This document shows, in pieces, positions 11,062-20,114 of a stretch of DNA of 64,000 bases (positions are counted from its first letter, which is position 1; every line of letters starts with the position of its first letter). Source of the DNA: Sutterella wadsworthensis (GTDB lineage Bacteria > Pseudomonadota > Gammaproteobacteria > Burkholderiales > Burkholderiaceae_F); contig NZ_QNRV01000010.1 of the NCBI RefSeq assembly GCF_003315195.1, positions 1 to 64,000 of the forward strand. Direction: 5' to 3'. The notes beneath the pieces were generated by a model, which was not told the origin of the DNA, ran no database searches, and worked only from the letters and a program-made list of their open reading frames with translations. Made by a program: the position numbers and the translations under genes.

Positions 11062-13140
11062 ATGTTCAACTTTCTGAAAAAAATCATGCCCACCTCCGAC
11101 ACGACACCTAACCCTTTGCTCTCGATCACGGATCTGATCGACTACGCTTCCGTGCGTCCCGAACATGTCGTGCCGGCCGTCAAGTCGCTTGCCGCTCAGG
11201 TTGAAGCGGCGCTTGAAAAAGCCGATGCGCCGTCCACTCCGGCGTCATGGGAAAACACGGTTGAGCCGCTCGAAAAGGCTGTGCTTGCTTTTGGAAGAGC
11301 CTGGGGGGCTGTCGGACATCTGCAGAGCGTTGTAGATACACCGGCGCTCCGCGACGCCTTCAATGAGGCGCTGCCTATCGCCACGGATCTTTTCCTCCGG
11401 CTTTCTCAGGATGAAAAGCTCTGCGACAAGTACCGAGAACTCGCCGCTTCGCCTGAGTTCGAAGAGCTTGCCCCGGTGCGCCGCCGCATTGTTGAACGGG
11501 AACTGCGAGACTTCCGCTTGTCGGGTGCGTCGCTCCCCAAAGTGCAACGCGAACGCGTGAAAGCGATTGGACAAGAACTCTCGCAGACTTCGCAGAAATT
11601 CAGCGAAAACCTGTTGGATGCCACCAACGCCTACGAACTCCTCATTGAAGATGAAAAACGTCTTGCCGGCATTCCGGAGGAAACGCTAGCCCTCTATCGG
11701 GCGAGTGCCGAAGCTGCCGGGAAAAAGGGCTTTCGCCTGACGCTGCAGTATCCGTCCTACCTCCCTGCTATGAAGTACTGCGCTGACCGCGGCATTCGCG
11801 AAGCGCTATACCGTGCGTTCTCCACACGCGCCTCGGAATTTGACGGCGGCAAATTTGACAACACGCCGCTCATCAAGCGCATTCTCGAACTGCGTGCTGA
11901 AGAAGCGTCGCTGCTCGGCTTTAAGAATTACGGTGAATTGTCGCTTGCGACCAAGATGGCCAAGAGCCCTGCGGAAGTACTGGACTTTCTGCGCGATCTT
12001 GCCCGCCGCTCTAAACCTCGTGCAGAGGACGACGTCGCTCAGGTCGACGCCTATGCCCGAGACGAACTCGGCATCGACAAAATTGAGCCGTGGGACCGCG
12101 CTTATGCTGCAGAAAAGCTTCGCGAGGCCCGCTACAGCTATTCCGACGCGGAAGTGAAGCGCTACTTCACACAGCGTGCGGTCTTCAAGGGACTTTTCGG
12201 CCTGGTCGAAAAGCTCTTTGGCATCGAAATCGAAGAAGCTCAGGCTTCCGTCTGGCATCCGGATGTCAAGTATTTTGAAGTGAAACGCAACGGCGAAAAA
12301 ATCGCCGCCTTCTATGCTGACCTCTATGCCCGAGAAGGCAAGCGCTCCGGCGCCTGGATGGACGGCGAACGTACTCGTCGAATTGAAGACGGCAAGCTCA
12401 TTACTCCGATCGCTTATCTTGTCACCAACTTTGCGGCCCCGCAGGCAGGCCGTGAAGCCACGATGACGCACGACGAGGTAACGACGCTTTTCCATGAATT
12501 CGGCCATACGCTGCACCACATCCTCACCGCTCAAACCGAACCGCAAGTCTCCGGCATCAACGGCGTCGAGTGGGACGCGGTCGAACTGCCCAGCCAATTC
12601 CTCGAAAACTTCGCTTGGGAACACGAAATTGTCAAGAGCATCTCCGCTCACGTCGAAACGGGTGAAGAGCTCCCCGACGAACTCTTTGACAAAATGATTG
12701 CCGCCAAAAACTATGAGGCCGGTGCATTTTGCGTGCGTCAGGTTGAGTTCGCCCTCTTTGACATGCTGCTCCACTCGGCCTTCAATCCGAAGACGGATTC
12801 CGTGCAGGCACTGCTGGAGTCCGTGCGCCGTGAGGTTGCCGTCGTCTTCCCGCCCGCTTGGAACCGCTTCCCGCAGAGCTTCTCGCATATTTTTGCGGGC
12901 GGCTACGGTGCGGGTTACTACAGCTACAAATGGGCGGAGGTCCTCTCGGCGGACTGCTTCAGCGCCTTTGAAGAAGAAGGCGTTCTCAACCCCGACACGG
13001 GGCGACGCTACTTGAAGGAAATTCTCGAGCGCGGCTCGAGCCGTGACGCGATCGACAATTTCGTTGCTTTCCGCGGCCGTAAGCCTGAACTCGACCCCTT
13101 GCTTCGTCTCTCGGGCATCATCGAGTCTCAAAAGCATTAA
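11062..13140 (+). CDS. prlC: Oligopeptidase A, M3 family zinc metallopeptidase
   Basis: Cytosolic oligopeptidase that degrades short peptides, including cleaved signal peptides. It is 692 residues, close to the family's ~680. The zinc motif HEFGH is at residues 478-482 (FHEFGHTLHH), followed about 25 residues later by GVEWDAVELPSQFLENFAW, which supplies the third ligand and substrate contacts. The N-terminal ENTVEPLEKA and VRPEHVVPAV segments are typical of PrlC. The start is uncertain: ATG at 11062 or 11086 (MPTSDTTPNPLLS resembles known N-termini); neither has a clear ribosome-binding site. It is a single gene followed by a strong terminator. Confidence 0.93.
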   Translation: MFNFLKKIMPTSDTTPNPLLSITDLIDYASVRPEHVVPAVKSLAAQVEAALEKADAPSTPASWENTVEPLEKAVLAFGRAWGAVGHLQSVVDTPALRDAFNEALPIATDLFLRLSQDEKLCDKYRELAASPEFEELAPVRRRIVERELRDFRLSGASLPKVQRERVKAIGQELSQTSQKFSENLLDATNAYELLIEDEKRLAGIPEETLALYRASAEAAGKKGFRLTLQYPSYLPAMKYCADRGIREALYRAFSTRASEFDGGKFDNTPLIKRILELRAEEASLLGFKNYGELSLATKMAKSPAEVLDFLRDLARRSKPRAEDDVAQVDAYARDELGIDKIEPWDRAYAAEKLREARYSYSDAEVKRYFTQRAVFKGLFGLVEKLFGIEIEEAQASVWHPDVKYFEVKRNGEKIAAFYADLYAREGKRSGAWMDGERTRRIEDGKLITPIAYLVTNFAAPQAGREATMTHDEVTTLFHEFGHTLHHILTAQTEPQVSGINGVEWDAVELPSQFLENFAWEHEIVKSISAHVETGEELPDELFDKMIAAKNYEAGAFCVRQVEFALFDMLLHSAFNPKTDSVQALLESVRREVAVVFPPAWNRFPQSFSHIFAGGYGAGYYSYKWAEVLSADCFSAFEEEGVLNPDTGRRYLKEILERGSSRDAIDNFVAFRGRKPELDPLLRLSGIIESQKH

Positions 13141-13260
13141 GCATGCCGCATTCCCGCCCAATGCCATTAGGGATTGGGCGAGGCATCTCGCTGCAGCGGC
13201 AACGGCCCTGCCGCCCTGCCTAGTTCGATCACGGAATGAATCCGCATTGCAGACAGCCAA

Positions 13261-13297
13261 AAGCCGCCGGACACTCTAAAAGGCCGGCGGCTTTTTA
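13261..13297 (+). terminator. Intrinsic terminator after prlC
   Basis: Perfect 10-bp GC-rich stem (13261-13270 with 13284-13293) ending in a run of Ts (13292-13296). An additional weaker repeat (cgcccaat/attgggcg, about 13153-13179) lies closer to the stop codon. Confidence 0.85.
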
Positions 13298-13360
13298 TTG
13301 GGCTGAAGCGGCATTCAGAGCGCATGATCAGCGCAACTGAAAACCGTCATTCCATACCGT

Positions 13361-15208
13361 TTATGGATGGAAGGCTTTCTTCACGTCAAACGGAAACGCC
13401 TGATAGCCTTCTGCGCCGTGAAGAATGATTTCAACCGAAGGCTCTTTGGCAAGCCACTTGAATTCATCAATCACGGGCGACGGGAATTTCGTATAGGAGA
13501 AGGTCTTCCAATCGAATTCCGCACCGGCCGTCGCCGAGTAGACCATGATGGAATCCTTGTCGCCGTAGTACTCCGTCAGTGACGTCACCGGGCTGTACCA
13601 AGCGTGGCCGCGCTCCTTGCCGTATTCCCACACTTGTTCAACCGTCATCTTCTTCTGGTCGACTTTGTAGACCACCGCTCGAGAGTACTTCATTTCTGGC
13701 AGCGCGGGCTGCTCCATACCGCGGGCATCGCCATTGTCAAAGGCCGAGATATAGATCACATCTCCCTTGCTCAGCTCGCTTCTCACCTTCCAGCCCGTAT
13801 GCTGCGTCCAAGTCCAGTCGAAGTCGCCTTCACACTTGGAACCTTCGCACTTGATGGGCTTGCCGTTCTTGTCAACCGGCTGCAGGAGCTTATCCTGATA
13901 AGGCGTCTTCCAGCCTTCGTGCGAGCCGAGAATCCACTTCACCTTCTTGTCGCGGCCGATTTTGATAATCGCTGACTGATGGCGAGAGCTGATGATGATG
14001 GAATCATCGGTTTCATCGTAGTCCACAGAGTTGACGTGCGCCCAGTTGCGCCCGGCACCGCTGCCGACAATGTCGCCGAAGTGATCGTTTTGATCCTGCT
14101 TGGCAAGTTCTTCAGCCGTCAGGGTCTTGCCCTGCTTGGCCGGGTCGATATTCAGGCACACCGCACCCTGGTCAATCGCTTTGAGCACGTTGTCGCGGTA
14201 CGGATCGAGAATTTCAAAGAGCCGGAAGTCGTCAACCACATTGCCGTCGCCATCCACCTCAAGGATCACGTCGCGCACGGTGCGCACAATCTTGTTGTCC
14301 GGGCGTTTGTATCCGTCGGAAGCTACGCGCAGCAGATAGTGGCCGTTCGATTCAATCTTTTTCGAAGCATGCGAAAAGTCGGCATACCCGGTCGGCAGAC
14401 GGCGATTAAAGATCTCGCGACCCATGATGTCATACTTAGCGTAGCGCTGACCGTAACCCCAGCTCATTGCGCCGTCAGCTTCCTGACGGAAGCCCATCAT
14501 CGTGCCGCCGTACCAAATGTTGTCAAAGGAATAAATGGTTTCGGGCAGCATGTACCAGCGAATTTCGCCCGTCGTATCAATGATCGTGTTCTGCGGCGAA
14601 TAGTTCCACTGCAGCGCGCCGCCCACAGGGTTATTCCAAACGGTCTTGGTACTGCGTGCGTCAAGCTGCCCGAGGTTGTTGACGAAATAGAGACGATCCT
14701 TGAATTCCGGATCAACCTTCTTCACTTCCGGATTAAAGAAACCCGTATCGCGGGCGCCGTAGCCGTCTGTTTCAACATAAGCAGGCGCTGTCCAGATTCG
14801 GTACGTCTCCTTAATGTGCTTCATCTGATCGCCTTGCCAGCGGTCATACTCCACTTCCACGGTATTACGCCAGTCAGCATAAAGCCCAAAAACCGGAATG
14901 CCGCCATAGGTCTTAGCCTGGTTGTCGCCCACTTTGTAGGCGATTTCCTGTCCGTTTTGTTTCGGGACGATGCGCACTGAAACGTTCTTCAGCACATAAC
15001 CGCCGTTGTAGATGACCGCAGTGAGCGGCGCGATTTTGTAGGGGTTCACGGCGACAGCACCGAGCTGACCAGGCACTTCATACGTATAGCCCGGACCCGA
15101 AGGACCAGCACCTGCCTGAACGGCTGGAGCAGCAAGCGCAGCTGCCGCAGCCATCATCAATACGGCGGTCAGCTGATTGAGCTTCTGATGAGCTTTCTGC
15201 TTAGACAT
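13361..15208 (-). CDS. assT: Periplasmic arylsulfate sulfotransferase
   Basis: Transfers sulfuryl groups from aryl sulfates to phenolic acceptors without PAPS, through a sulfo-histidine intermediate, in the periplasm. 615 residues with a Sec signal peptide ending near AAPAVQAGA. By alignment in mind with E. coli AssT the catalytic set is present: H280 (DFSHASK), H391 (NWAHVNS), R409 (SSRHQS, the same 18-residue spacing) and H470 (TWTQHTGW), the sulfated histidine. Cys454 and Cys459 just before H470 correspond to the disulfide made by DsbL in E. coli, but no dsbL/dsbI pair is adjacent. AAGGAG lies 7 bases before the ATG. It is divergent from a LysR regulator, probably its controller. Confidence 0.93.
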   Translation of the reverse strand: MSKQKAHQKLNQLTAVLMMAAAAALAAPAVQAGAGPSGPGYTYEVPGQLGAVAVNPYKIAPLTAVIYNGGYVLKNVSVRIVPKQNGQEIAYKVGDNQAKTYGGIPVFGLYADWRNTVEVEYDRWQGDQMKHIKETYRIWTAPAYVETDGYGARDTGFFNPEVKKVDPEFKDRLYFVNNLGQLDARSTKTVWNNPVGGALQWNYSPQNTIIDTTGEIRWYMLPETIYSFDNIWYGGTMMGFRQEADGAMSWGYGQRYAKYDIMGREIFNRRLPTGYADFSHASKKIESNGHYLLRVASDGYKRPDNKIVRTVRDVILEVDGDGNVVDDFRLFEILDPYRDNVLKAIDQGAVCLNIDPAKQGKTLTAEELAKQDQNDHFGDIVGSGAGRNWAHVNSVDYDETDDSIIISSRHQSAIIKIGRDKKVKWILGSHEGWKTPYQDKLLQPVDKNGKPIKCEGSKCEGDFDWTWTQHTGWKVRSELSKGDVIYISAFDNGDARGMEQPALPEMKYSRAVVYKVDQKKMTVEQVWEYGKERGHAWYSPVTSLTEYYGDKDSIMVYSATAGAEFDWKTFSYTKFPSPVIDEFKWLAKEPSVEIILHGAEGYQAFPFDVKKAFHP

Positions 15209-15420
15209 TGGATCTCTCCTTGATAGCAGTGGTTTGGATTAATTGCTGAGGAAAAATTCTATTTTTCAAGGCTTGACCGCCGCATTGCGGCTTTCCTCAA
15301 CGCCCGTTTCATCTTTCGCGTCGGGCCGATCGTTTTTCTTGCATCACGGCGTCTTGATCTCCCCTGTATCTCGCCCTACGATCCGTAGCATTCCATCCGC
15401 CGCACGAACAGCGCTTTCTC
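15209..15420. promoter_or_regulatory. Divergent promoter region assT / LysR regulator
   Basis: 212-base gap between divergently transcribed genes, the usual place for a LysR-type regulator to act on both promoters. It contains the assT ribosome-binding site (minus strand, plus 15216-15221). No convincing T-N11-A box could be fixed by eye. Confidence 0.4.
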
Positions 15421-16356
15421 ATGCACATCGACAAACTCGCCATTGAAGAACTCCGACTTCTGGTTCTTCTCTACAAAACGCATTCACTCAAAGATTCAGC
15501 CGTTCGCCTGAATGTCAGTACGCCCACGGCCAGCCGCATGCTGGCGCGTCTGCGTGCGGCTGTGGAGGATGAACTTTTCATTCGAAGCGCTTCGGCCATG
15601 ACGCCTACTCATGCCTGCCGACGGCTCTTCCCCCGCGTTGAACGCATTCTTGCGGAAATGGATGCTTTGACTCACGAACCGCAGGTCTTTCGCCCATCAC
15701 ACATCAAACGGATATTCCGTGTGATGCTCCACGAACAGCTCTTTCTCGCGCACTTTGCAGATGTCTTTCGCGAAGTACGGCGGCTTGCACCAGGCGTGAG
15801 CATTGTTATTGAAGCAGTGAGTGATGCGGGTCATGAAGCGCTCAAAACCGGCGAGCTCGATGCGATGATCTTTCCCATGACGGACAACGTATCTCCGGAC
15901 ATCAAAGCTCAGTTTTTAGCCACCTGCGACTTCGATATCCTGATGCGAACCAACCACCCATGGCTAACCGAAGTCAATAGAGACGGCACGCCAGACTGGT
16001 CGGCGCTTAAGCGCTACGAAAAAATCGAAACAACCATCGACAGCTTCGGTACGCGCGCGCCGGGCGGGCTCGATCATTGGATTTTCAAAGGCAAACTTCC
16101 TGAGCAGCACACGGCCCTTTGGTGTCCTTATGTTCAAGCTGCAACTGAACTGCTTCCAGAGAGTGACCTCACCATGGTGGTCTATTCCCCGCTTGCGCGT
16201 GAACTCTGTCGTCGCGGCGGACTCACCGCTCTGAGTCTTGCGTCCTTAGGCTGCGGATATCCGCTGGGCTTTCTGCGGCACGGACGGCGTGATGATGATC
16301 CCGCCTTAGAATGGCTGCGCGCCGTTTTCGTCTCTTGCTTTAACCAAAAGCATTAA
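15421..16356 (+). CDS. LysR-family transcriptional regulator
   Basis: DNA-binding regulator of 311 residues, the normal length. The winged helix-turn-helix is at residues about 5-65 (HSLKDSAVRLNVSTPTASRML, then LFIRSASAMTPTHA). A periplasmic-binding-protein-like effector domain follows (about 90-300). The layout resembles divergent LysR/structural-gene pairs, so arylsulfate sulfotransferase is the likely target, with an aromatic or sulfated effector. This is inferred from position only. No clear ribosome-binding site precedes the ATG; a leaderless or weak start is possible. Confidence 0.88.
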   Translation: MHIDKLAIEELRLLVLLYKTHSLKDSAVRLNVSTPTASRMLARLRAAVEDELFIRSASAMTPTHACRRLFPRVERILAEMDALTHEPQVFRPSHIKRIFRVMLHEQLFLAHFADVFREVRRLAPGVSIVIEAVSDAGHEALKTGELDAMIFPMTDNVSPDIKAQFLATCDFDILMRTNHPWLTEVNRDGTPDWSALKRYEKIETTIDSFGTRAPGGLDHWIFKGKLPEQHTALWCPYVQAATELLPESDLTMVVYSPLARELCRRGGLTALSLASLGCGYPLGFLRHGRRDDDPALEWLRAVFVSCFNQKH

Positions 16357-16421
16357 GGCCGCCCTTCCTGTATTGGGAAAGACGGCCCTAACCAGACTGA
16401 GTTTGAGCGGCTCAGTCTTTT
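16357..16421. terminator. Double hairpin terminator between convergent genes
   Basis: Two stems: an imperfect one (ggccgcccttcc with gggaaagacggcc, about 16357-16389) and a perfect 7-bp stem gactgag/ctcagtc (16395-16401 with 16411-16417) followed by TTTT. They separate the LysR gene from ornithine carbamoyltransferase, whose stop codon lies within the T-run. Confidence 0.7.
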
Positions 16422-17424
16422 AGGCGAGTGTCGCAACCATCAGCGCTTTGATGGTATGCATACGGTTGCCCGCCTGCTCAAAGACGATAGAGGCCGGAGA
16501 CTCAAACACTTCTTCCGTCACTTCCACGCCGTCGGCAAGTTCAGGATGCTCCGCAATCACATTGGCGCCAACCTTGGTTTCGTCATTGTGATAGGCCGGC
16601 AGACAATGCATGAACTTCACTTGCGGATTCCCCGACGCAGCCATCAAGGCAGCATTGACCTGATAGGGCTTCAAAAGCGCAATACGTTCTGCCCAAACCT
16701 CTGCCGGCTCACCCATCGACACCCAGATGTCGGTGTGAATGAAGTCAACGCCCGCCACGGCCTCGTTGGGATCCTCTGTGATGGTAATGTGCGCGCCGGA
16801 AACGGCAGCCAGCTCTTCAGCCAGAGCGATGATTTCTGCCGAAGGCCAGTAGGCTTTCGGTGCGCCGATGCGCACGTCCATACCCATCTTGGCACCAATC
16901 ATCAGCAGCGAATTGCCGGTATTGAAGCGGGCATCGCCAAGATAGGCAAAAGAAATGTCTTTCCAGGCTTTGCCGCAGGACTCCTTCATCGTCATCAGAT
17001 CGCAAAGCATCTGAGTCGGATGCCATTCATCGGTCAGGCCGTTGTAGACCGGAACGCCGGCGTAGGCAGCCAGCTCTTCAACCGTTTCCTGCTTGAAGCC
17101 GCGGAACTCAATGGCATCAAAGATTTGCCCGAGCACACGAGCCGTGTCCTTGATGCTTTCCTTGTGACCGATTTGCGAAGAATGGGATTCAAAGAAAGTG
17201 GTGCCGGCGCCTTGGTCATGCGCCCCTACTTCAAAAGCACTGCGTGTGCGGGTGGAGGTCTTTTCAAAAATAAGGGCGATGTTTTTGCCTTTGAGTCGCT
17301 GCACTTCATTGCCCATGCGCTTGGCCTTTTTAAGGTCAATGGCGAGATCGACGAGATAGTCGATTTCAGCAGGCGTGTGGTGAACGAGGGAAAGAAGGCT
17401 GCGGCCGCGAAGATTCATCGGCAT
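16420..17424 (-). CDS. argF: Ornithine carbamoyltransferase
   Basis: Joins carbamoyl phosphate and ornithine to citrulline (arginine synthesis), or runs in reverse in the arginine deiminase pathway. 334 residues, as usual. Carbamoyl-phosphate motif STRTR ([12 protein letters not shown]), DEWHPTQ, a SMGE-type ornithine loop and the catalytic-cysteine motif HCLP (FMHCLPAYH) are all present. AAGGAG lies 6 bases before the ATG at 17424; the longer frame to 17487 would need a TTG start and lacks a site. No arcA or arcC is adjacent, so an anabolic role (argF/argI) is the default, but a catabolic arcB role cannot be excluded. Confidence 0.92.
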   Translation of the reverse strand: MPMNLRGRSLLSLVHHTPAEIDYLVDLAIDLKKAKRMGNEVQRLKGKNIALIFEKTSTRTRSAFEVGAHDQGAGTTFFESHSSQIGHKESIKDTARVLGQIFDAIEFRGFKQETVEELAAYAGVPVYNGLTDEWHPTQMLCDLMTMKESCGKAWKDISFAYLGDARFNTGNSLLMIGAKMGMDVRIGAPKAYWPSAEIIALAEELAAVSGAHITITEDPNEAVAGVDFIHTDIWVSMGEPAEVWAERIALLKPYQVNAALMAASGNPQVKFMHCLPAYHNDETKVGANVIAEHPELADGVEVTEEVFESPASIVFEQAGNRMHTIKALMVATLA

Positions 17425-17811
17425 GAAAAGCTCCTTGGGAGTGGGTTCAAAGAACTGCGAAATAAGACTGCTGGGCGGATCATCCAAAGCATTTCATCTT
17501 GAAGGACTGCCCCTTTCCAGCAGACATTTCGCAGCTCTGCGTGGGATACGTGGATTCATTCTACGGAGAAGCGATCTTGAATCTTTAGGGCATTATCCCT
17601 ATGTGAACTGACGGCCGATTAGGCTTTAACTCTTTGTTTTTATTATGTTTCTAATCGTCGACCATTGTGCAGATACCGCACGAGTGCCGGGCGAAAAACT
17701 CGAACAAGAAAAGAACGTCTTCTCGTGAAAAGTCTTTTTCCGCCGCCCGTTAGGCGATCTTCAATAGGATGGCTGGCCGAAGACAATTGGCGCAGCCGTC
17801 ACAATGGAGGG
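17425..17811. other. Intergenic region upstream of argF
   Basis: 387 bases with no supported gene. It should contain the argF promoter (minus strand). No clear Arg-box or other operator was recognised. The right end abuts the 3' end of the small unknown gene. Confidence 0.35.
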
Positions 17812-18135
17812 TCAGTCTTTTGCTGGTATTGCAATACCGCGCCGCTCAGCTTCGGCAATACAGGCGTTGACCACTTCGCGAGCCCATCGCGCACCGCCGA
17901 CAGCGCGAAAGAACTCTCGCTGTTCGCGCGTCACGCGCGCAACGATGCACACGGATGCGCCGTTGCTTTCTTCTGCGCCGCCCAAGCGTCGACGTGAACG
18001 CTGATCCGCAGGCTGAAGCTTTGAAGGCAGACGGCTCAATGACTTTGAACGTCCAGTCGTCGGCTTGCTCTGAGGCAGGATGACGGAAGCCGGATCGCCG
18101 GCGCTCAATTTCGGCATCACTTTGGGCTGCGTCAT
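17812..18135 (-). CDS. Small conserved-looking protein, possible ribbon-helix-helix fold
   Basis: 107 residues, not recognised. The N-terminal half is basic and probably disordered (KSLSRLPSKLQPADQRSRRR). The C-terminal half reads VCIVARVTREQREFFRAVGG, then ARWAREVVNACI: a short beta strand followed by two helices around a GG turn. This resembles small ribbon-helix-helix or arc-like DNA-binding proteins of phage and plasmid origin. AAGGAG lies 5 bases before the ATG, which supports a real gene. It is transcribed alone, divergent from exonuclease III. A regulatory function is only a guess. Confidence 0.6.
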   Translation of the reverse strand: MTQPKVMPKLSAGDPASVILPQSKPTTGRSKSLSRLPSKLQPADQRSRRRLGGAEESNGASVCIVARVTREQREFFRAVGGARWAREVVNACIAEAERRGIAIPAKD

Positions 18136-18334
18136 ATCCTCTCCTTAAATCCTGTGCATTGTTTGCTTTAGGCCGCCTCTGCCAGCCGGCTGACTAGCGG
18201 GACGGACTGAGCCGCCTGTGGCAAACTAACTGCTTTAAGGCAATCCTATTCTTTCAGGCGCGCAGAGAATACCCGTGCTTTCGCGCAGAACAGCACGCCA
18301 ATCTGCATGCTGCGCATTTCAAGACTCATTGATC

Positions 18335-19144
18335 ATGTCCCGACTTCGACTGGCCTCCTGGAACGTCAACTCCCTTAAAGTGCGTCTGCCGCAGGTGCTC
18401 GACTGGCTAGAATCAGCCAAAATCGATGCATTGGTCATGCAGGAAACAAAAACAACTGACGACGTTTTTCCCCAAGCCGCATTCGCCGAAGCCGGATTCG
18501 ATGTTTTCTTTTTAGGTCAGAAAACATATAACGGCGTTGCACTCTGTTCTCGCCAAACAACAGTTAAGACTTCGGATGTTGTGCTTGGTCTCCCTGGCTG
18601 GCCCGATCCGCAAAAACGTTTTATTTCGGCACTCCTATCACCCCTAGCGGCTCCCGAACAGCCGCCGATTCGTTTTTGCGGGGGCTACTTTCCCAACGGT
18701 CAAGCGGTAGGTTCATCAAAGTATCTCTATAAGCTCGACTGGATTGCCGTGCTTGAACGTACGCTCAAAACTTATCTTGCCGATACCCCCAGACTGGTGC
18801 TCGGCGGCGACTTTAACATTGCGCCCGCCGACGCCGACGTTTGGAATCCGGAAGCTTGGCGCGGAAAGATTCTCTGCTCAGAGCCGGAGCGAAAGGCACT
18901 CGAGCGCCTCTTTGCACTCGGCCTTTACGACAGCTTCAGACTCTTTACGCAGCCCGCAGAGCGCTTTTCTTGGTGGGACTATCGTCAGAGCGGCTTCGAA
19001 CGCAATCACGGTCTGCGCATTGATCTGCTGCTTGTTTCCGAAGCACTCAAAGGGGCTGTTGAAAGTGCGTCCATTGACGACGGCCCCCGCGGCAATCCTC
19101 AGCCTTCAGATCATGCGCCGGTTATGTTGGACCTCTCACTCTGA
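18335..19144 (+). CDS. xth: Exodeoxyribonuclease III
   Basis: Mg-dependent AP endonuclease and 3'-5' exonuclease of base-excision repair, cytosolic. Endonuclease/exonuclease/phosphatase fold with LASWNVNSLKVRLPQVLDWL at the N-terminus, the metal-binding glutamate in MQETK, the catalytic GGDFNIAP and the C-terminal SDHAPVML. 269 residues from ATG 18335, close to the family's ~260. A longer frame starts at 18275, but its first 20 residues do not resemble the family. No strong ribosome-binding site is seen at either start. Confidence 0.92.
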   Translation: MSRLRLASWNVNSLKVRLPQVLDWLESAKIDALVMQETKTTDDVFPQAAFAEAGFDVFFLGQKTYNGVALCSRQTTVKTSDVVLGLPGWPDPQKRFISALLSPLAAPEQPPIRFCGGYFPNGQAVGSSKYLYKLDWIAVLERTLKTYLADTPRLVLGGDFNIAPADADVWNPEAWRGKILCSEPERKALERLFALGLYDSFRLFTQPAERFSWWDYRQSGFERNHGLRIDLLLVSEALKGAVESASIDDGPRGNPQPSDHAPVMLDLSL

Positions 19145-19191
19145 GTGACATCATTGAGCAACTAGCCGATCCCCATAAAAAACAAGACATC

Positions 19192-19965
19192 ATGAACGCT
19201 AAGCCAAAACTCCGCATCGGCATTCCCGGAGACTATCTTCCTTTCGGCATCATCAATGAGGATTCTCCGCTGGGATTTGCCGGGCATGATGTGGATCTGG
19301 CGGCTGAGCTCTGCCGCGAAGCCGGTTTAGCCCCGCTTTTCGTTCTGACAACCTGGCCCACGTTTATGAAGGATCTCGCCGAAGGCCGTTTTGACATCGC
19401 AGCGGGCGGCGTATCGTGGGTTCCTGAACGCGCGCGCTTAACCGATGCGCTGCCGCGCTATGCGCCCTTTGCCAAAGTTGCGCTTATTCGGCGAGACTCA
19501 ATCGACCGCTTTCAAACTCCCGAAGACCTGAATCAGCCCGATGTACGCGTCATCAAGAACCCCGGCGGCACCAATGAACGCTGGGTGGACACCAATCTGA
19601 CCCGGGCACAGGTAGCCACCGTGGCAGACAACGCCACCATTCCTGCCCGCATTGCCAATGAAGTGGGTGACGTCATGATCACAGATTCCTTTGAGGCACA
19701 TTGGTACGCCTCCCGCGATGTGCGCCTCACGCTTGCCATGAATGGACGCCACCTGACGCCCACGGCGTGGAAGACGATGCTCGTTCGCCGCGGCGCCCGC
19801 CGCCCGGTGCTTCCCGGCCGAGAACATACGGCCGCCGCTTCCGAACCGCTTGCCCCGATCCTCTTTTCTGCCTGGGGTCGCCTGGAGCGCGCCGGTGTTC
19901 TTCAGACGCTGGCTGCCAAATGGCTGGGTGCAGGCAAACCTTCTGACGGAAACGCTCCACACTAA
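19192..19965 (+). CDS. Cyclohexadienyl dehydratase-like / solute-binding family 3 protein without signal peptide
   Basis: 257 residues with the periplasmic type-II binding-protein fold. Several segments match cyclohexadienyl dehydratase (PheC): GIPGDYLPFG, GFAGHDVDLAAEL, FDIAAGGVSW, and especially VIKNPGGTNERWVDTNL followed by a DVMITDSFEA block. PheC converts prephenate to phenylpyruvate or arogenate to phenylalanine. No signal peptide is visible, whereas amino-acid-binding proteins and Pseudomonas PheC are exported, so this form should be cytosolic. It lies 47 bases after xth without a clear ribosome-binding site. It could instead be an orphan binding protein; the catalytic assignment is inference from family similarity. 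Confidence 0.7.
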   Translation: MNAKPKLRIGIPGDYLPFGIINEDSPLGFAGHDVDLAAELCREAGLAPLFVLTTWPTFMKDLAEGRFDIAAGGVSWVPERARLTDALPRYAPFAKVALIRRDSIDRFQTPEDLNQPDVRVIKNPGGTNERWVDTNLTRAQVATVADNATIPARIANEVGDVMITDSFEAHWYASRDVRLTLAMNGRHLTPTAWKTMLVRRGARRPVLPGREHTAAASEPLAPILFSAWGRLERAGVLQTLAAKWLGAGKPSDGNAPH

Positions 19966-20114
19966 GAAAAAACCGCACAACTCGCCGAAATGACCGTCTG
20001 ACAGGATACGCATTGGCCAAATCTGTGCTTTATTACTCTCCTTTATGAGGTATTTGGAAAAGATTGCTTCGATTAGCCTGACTGCATCGACTTCATGCAA
20101 AAGGAGATGCATTT

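Noticed and set aside
11806-13260. 484-codon frame on the minus strand opposite prlC
   Set aside because: It is the complement of a gene with a clear zinc-peptidase sequence; its translation has no family features and results from the base composition.
13979-14980. 333-codon plus-strand frame opposite assT
   Set aside because: Shadow of the sulfotransferase gene; the real protein keeps all catalytic residues in the other frame.
16456-17502. 348-codon plus-strand frame opposite argF
   Set aside because: Shadow of ornithine carbamoyltransferase.
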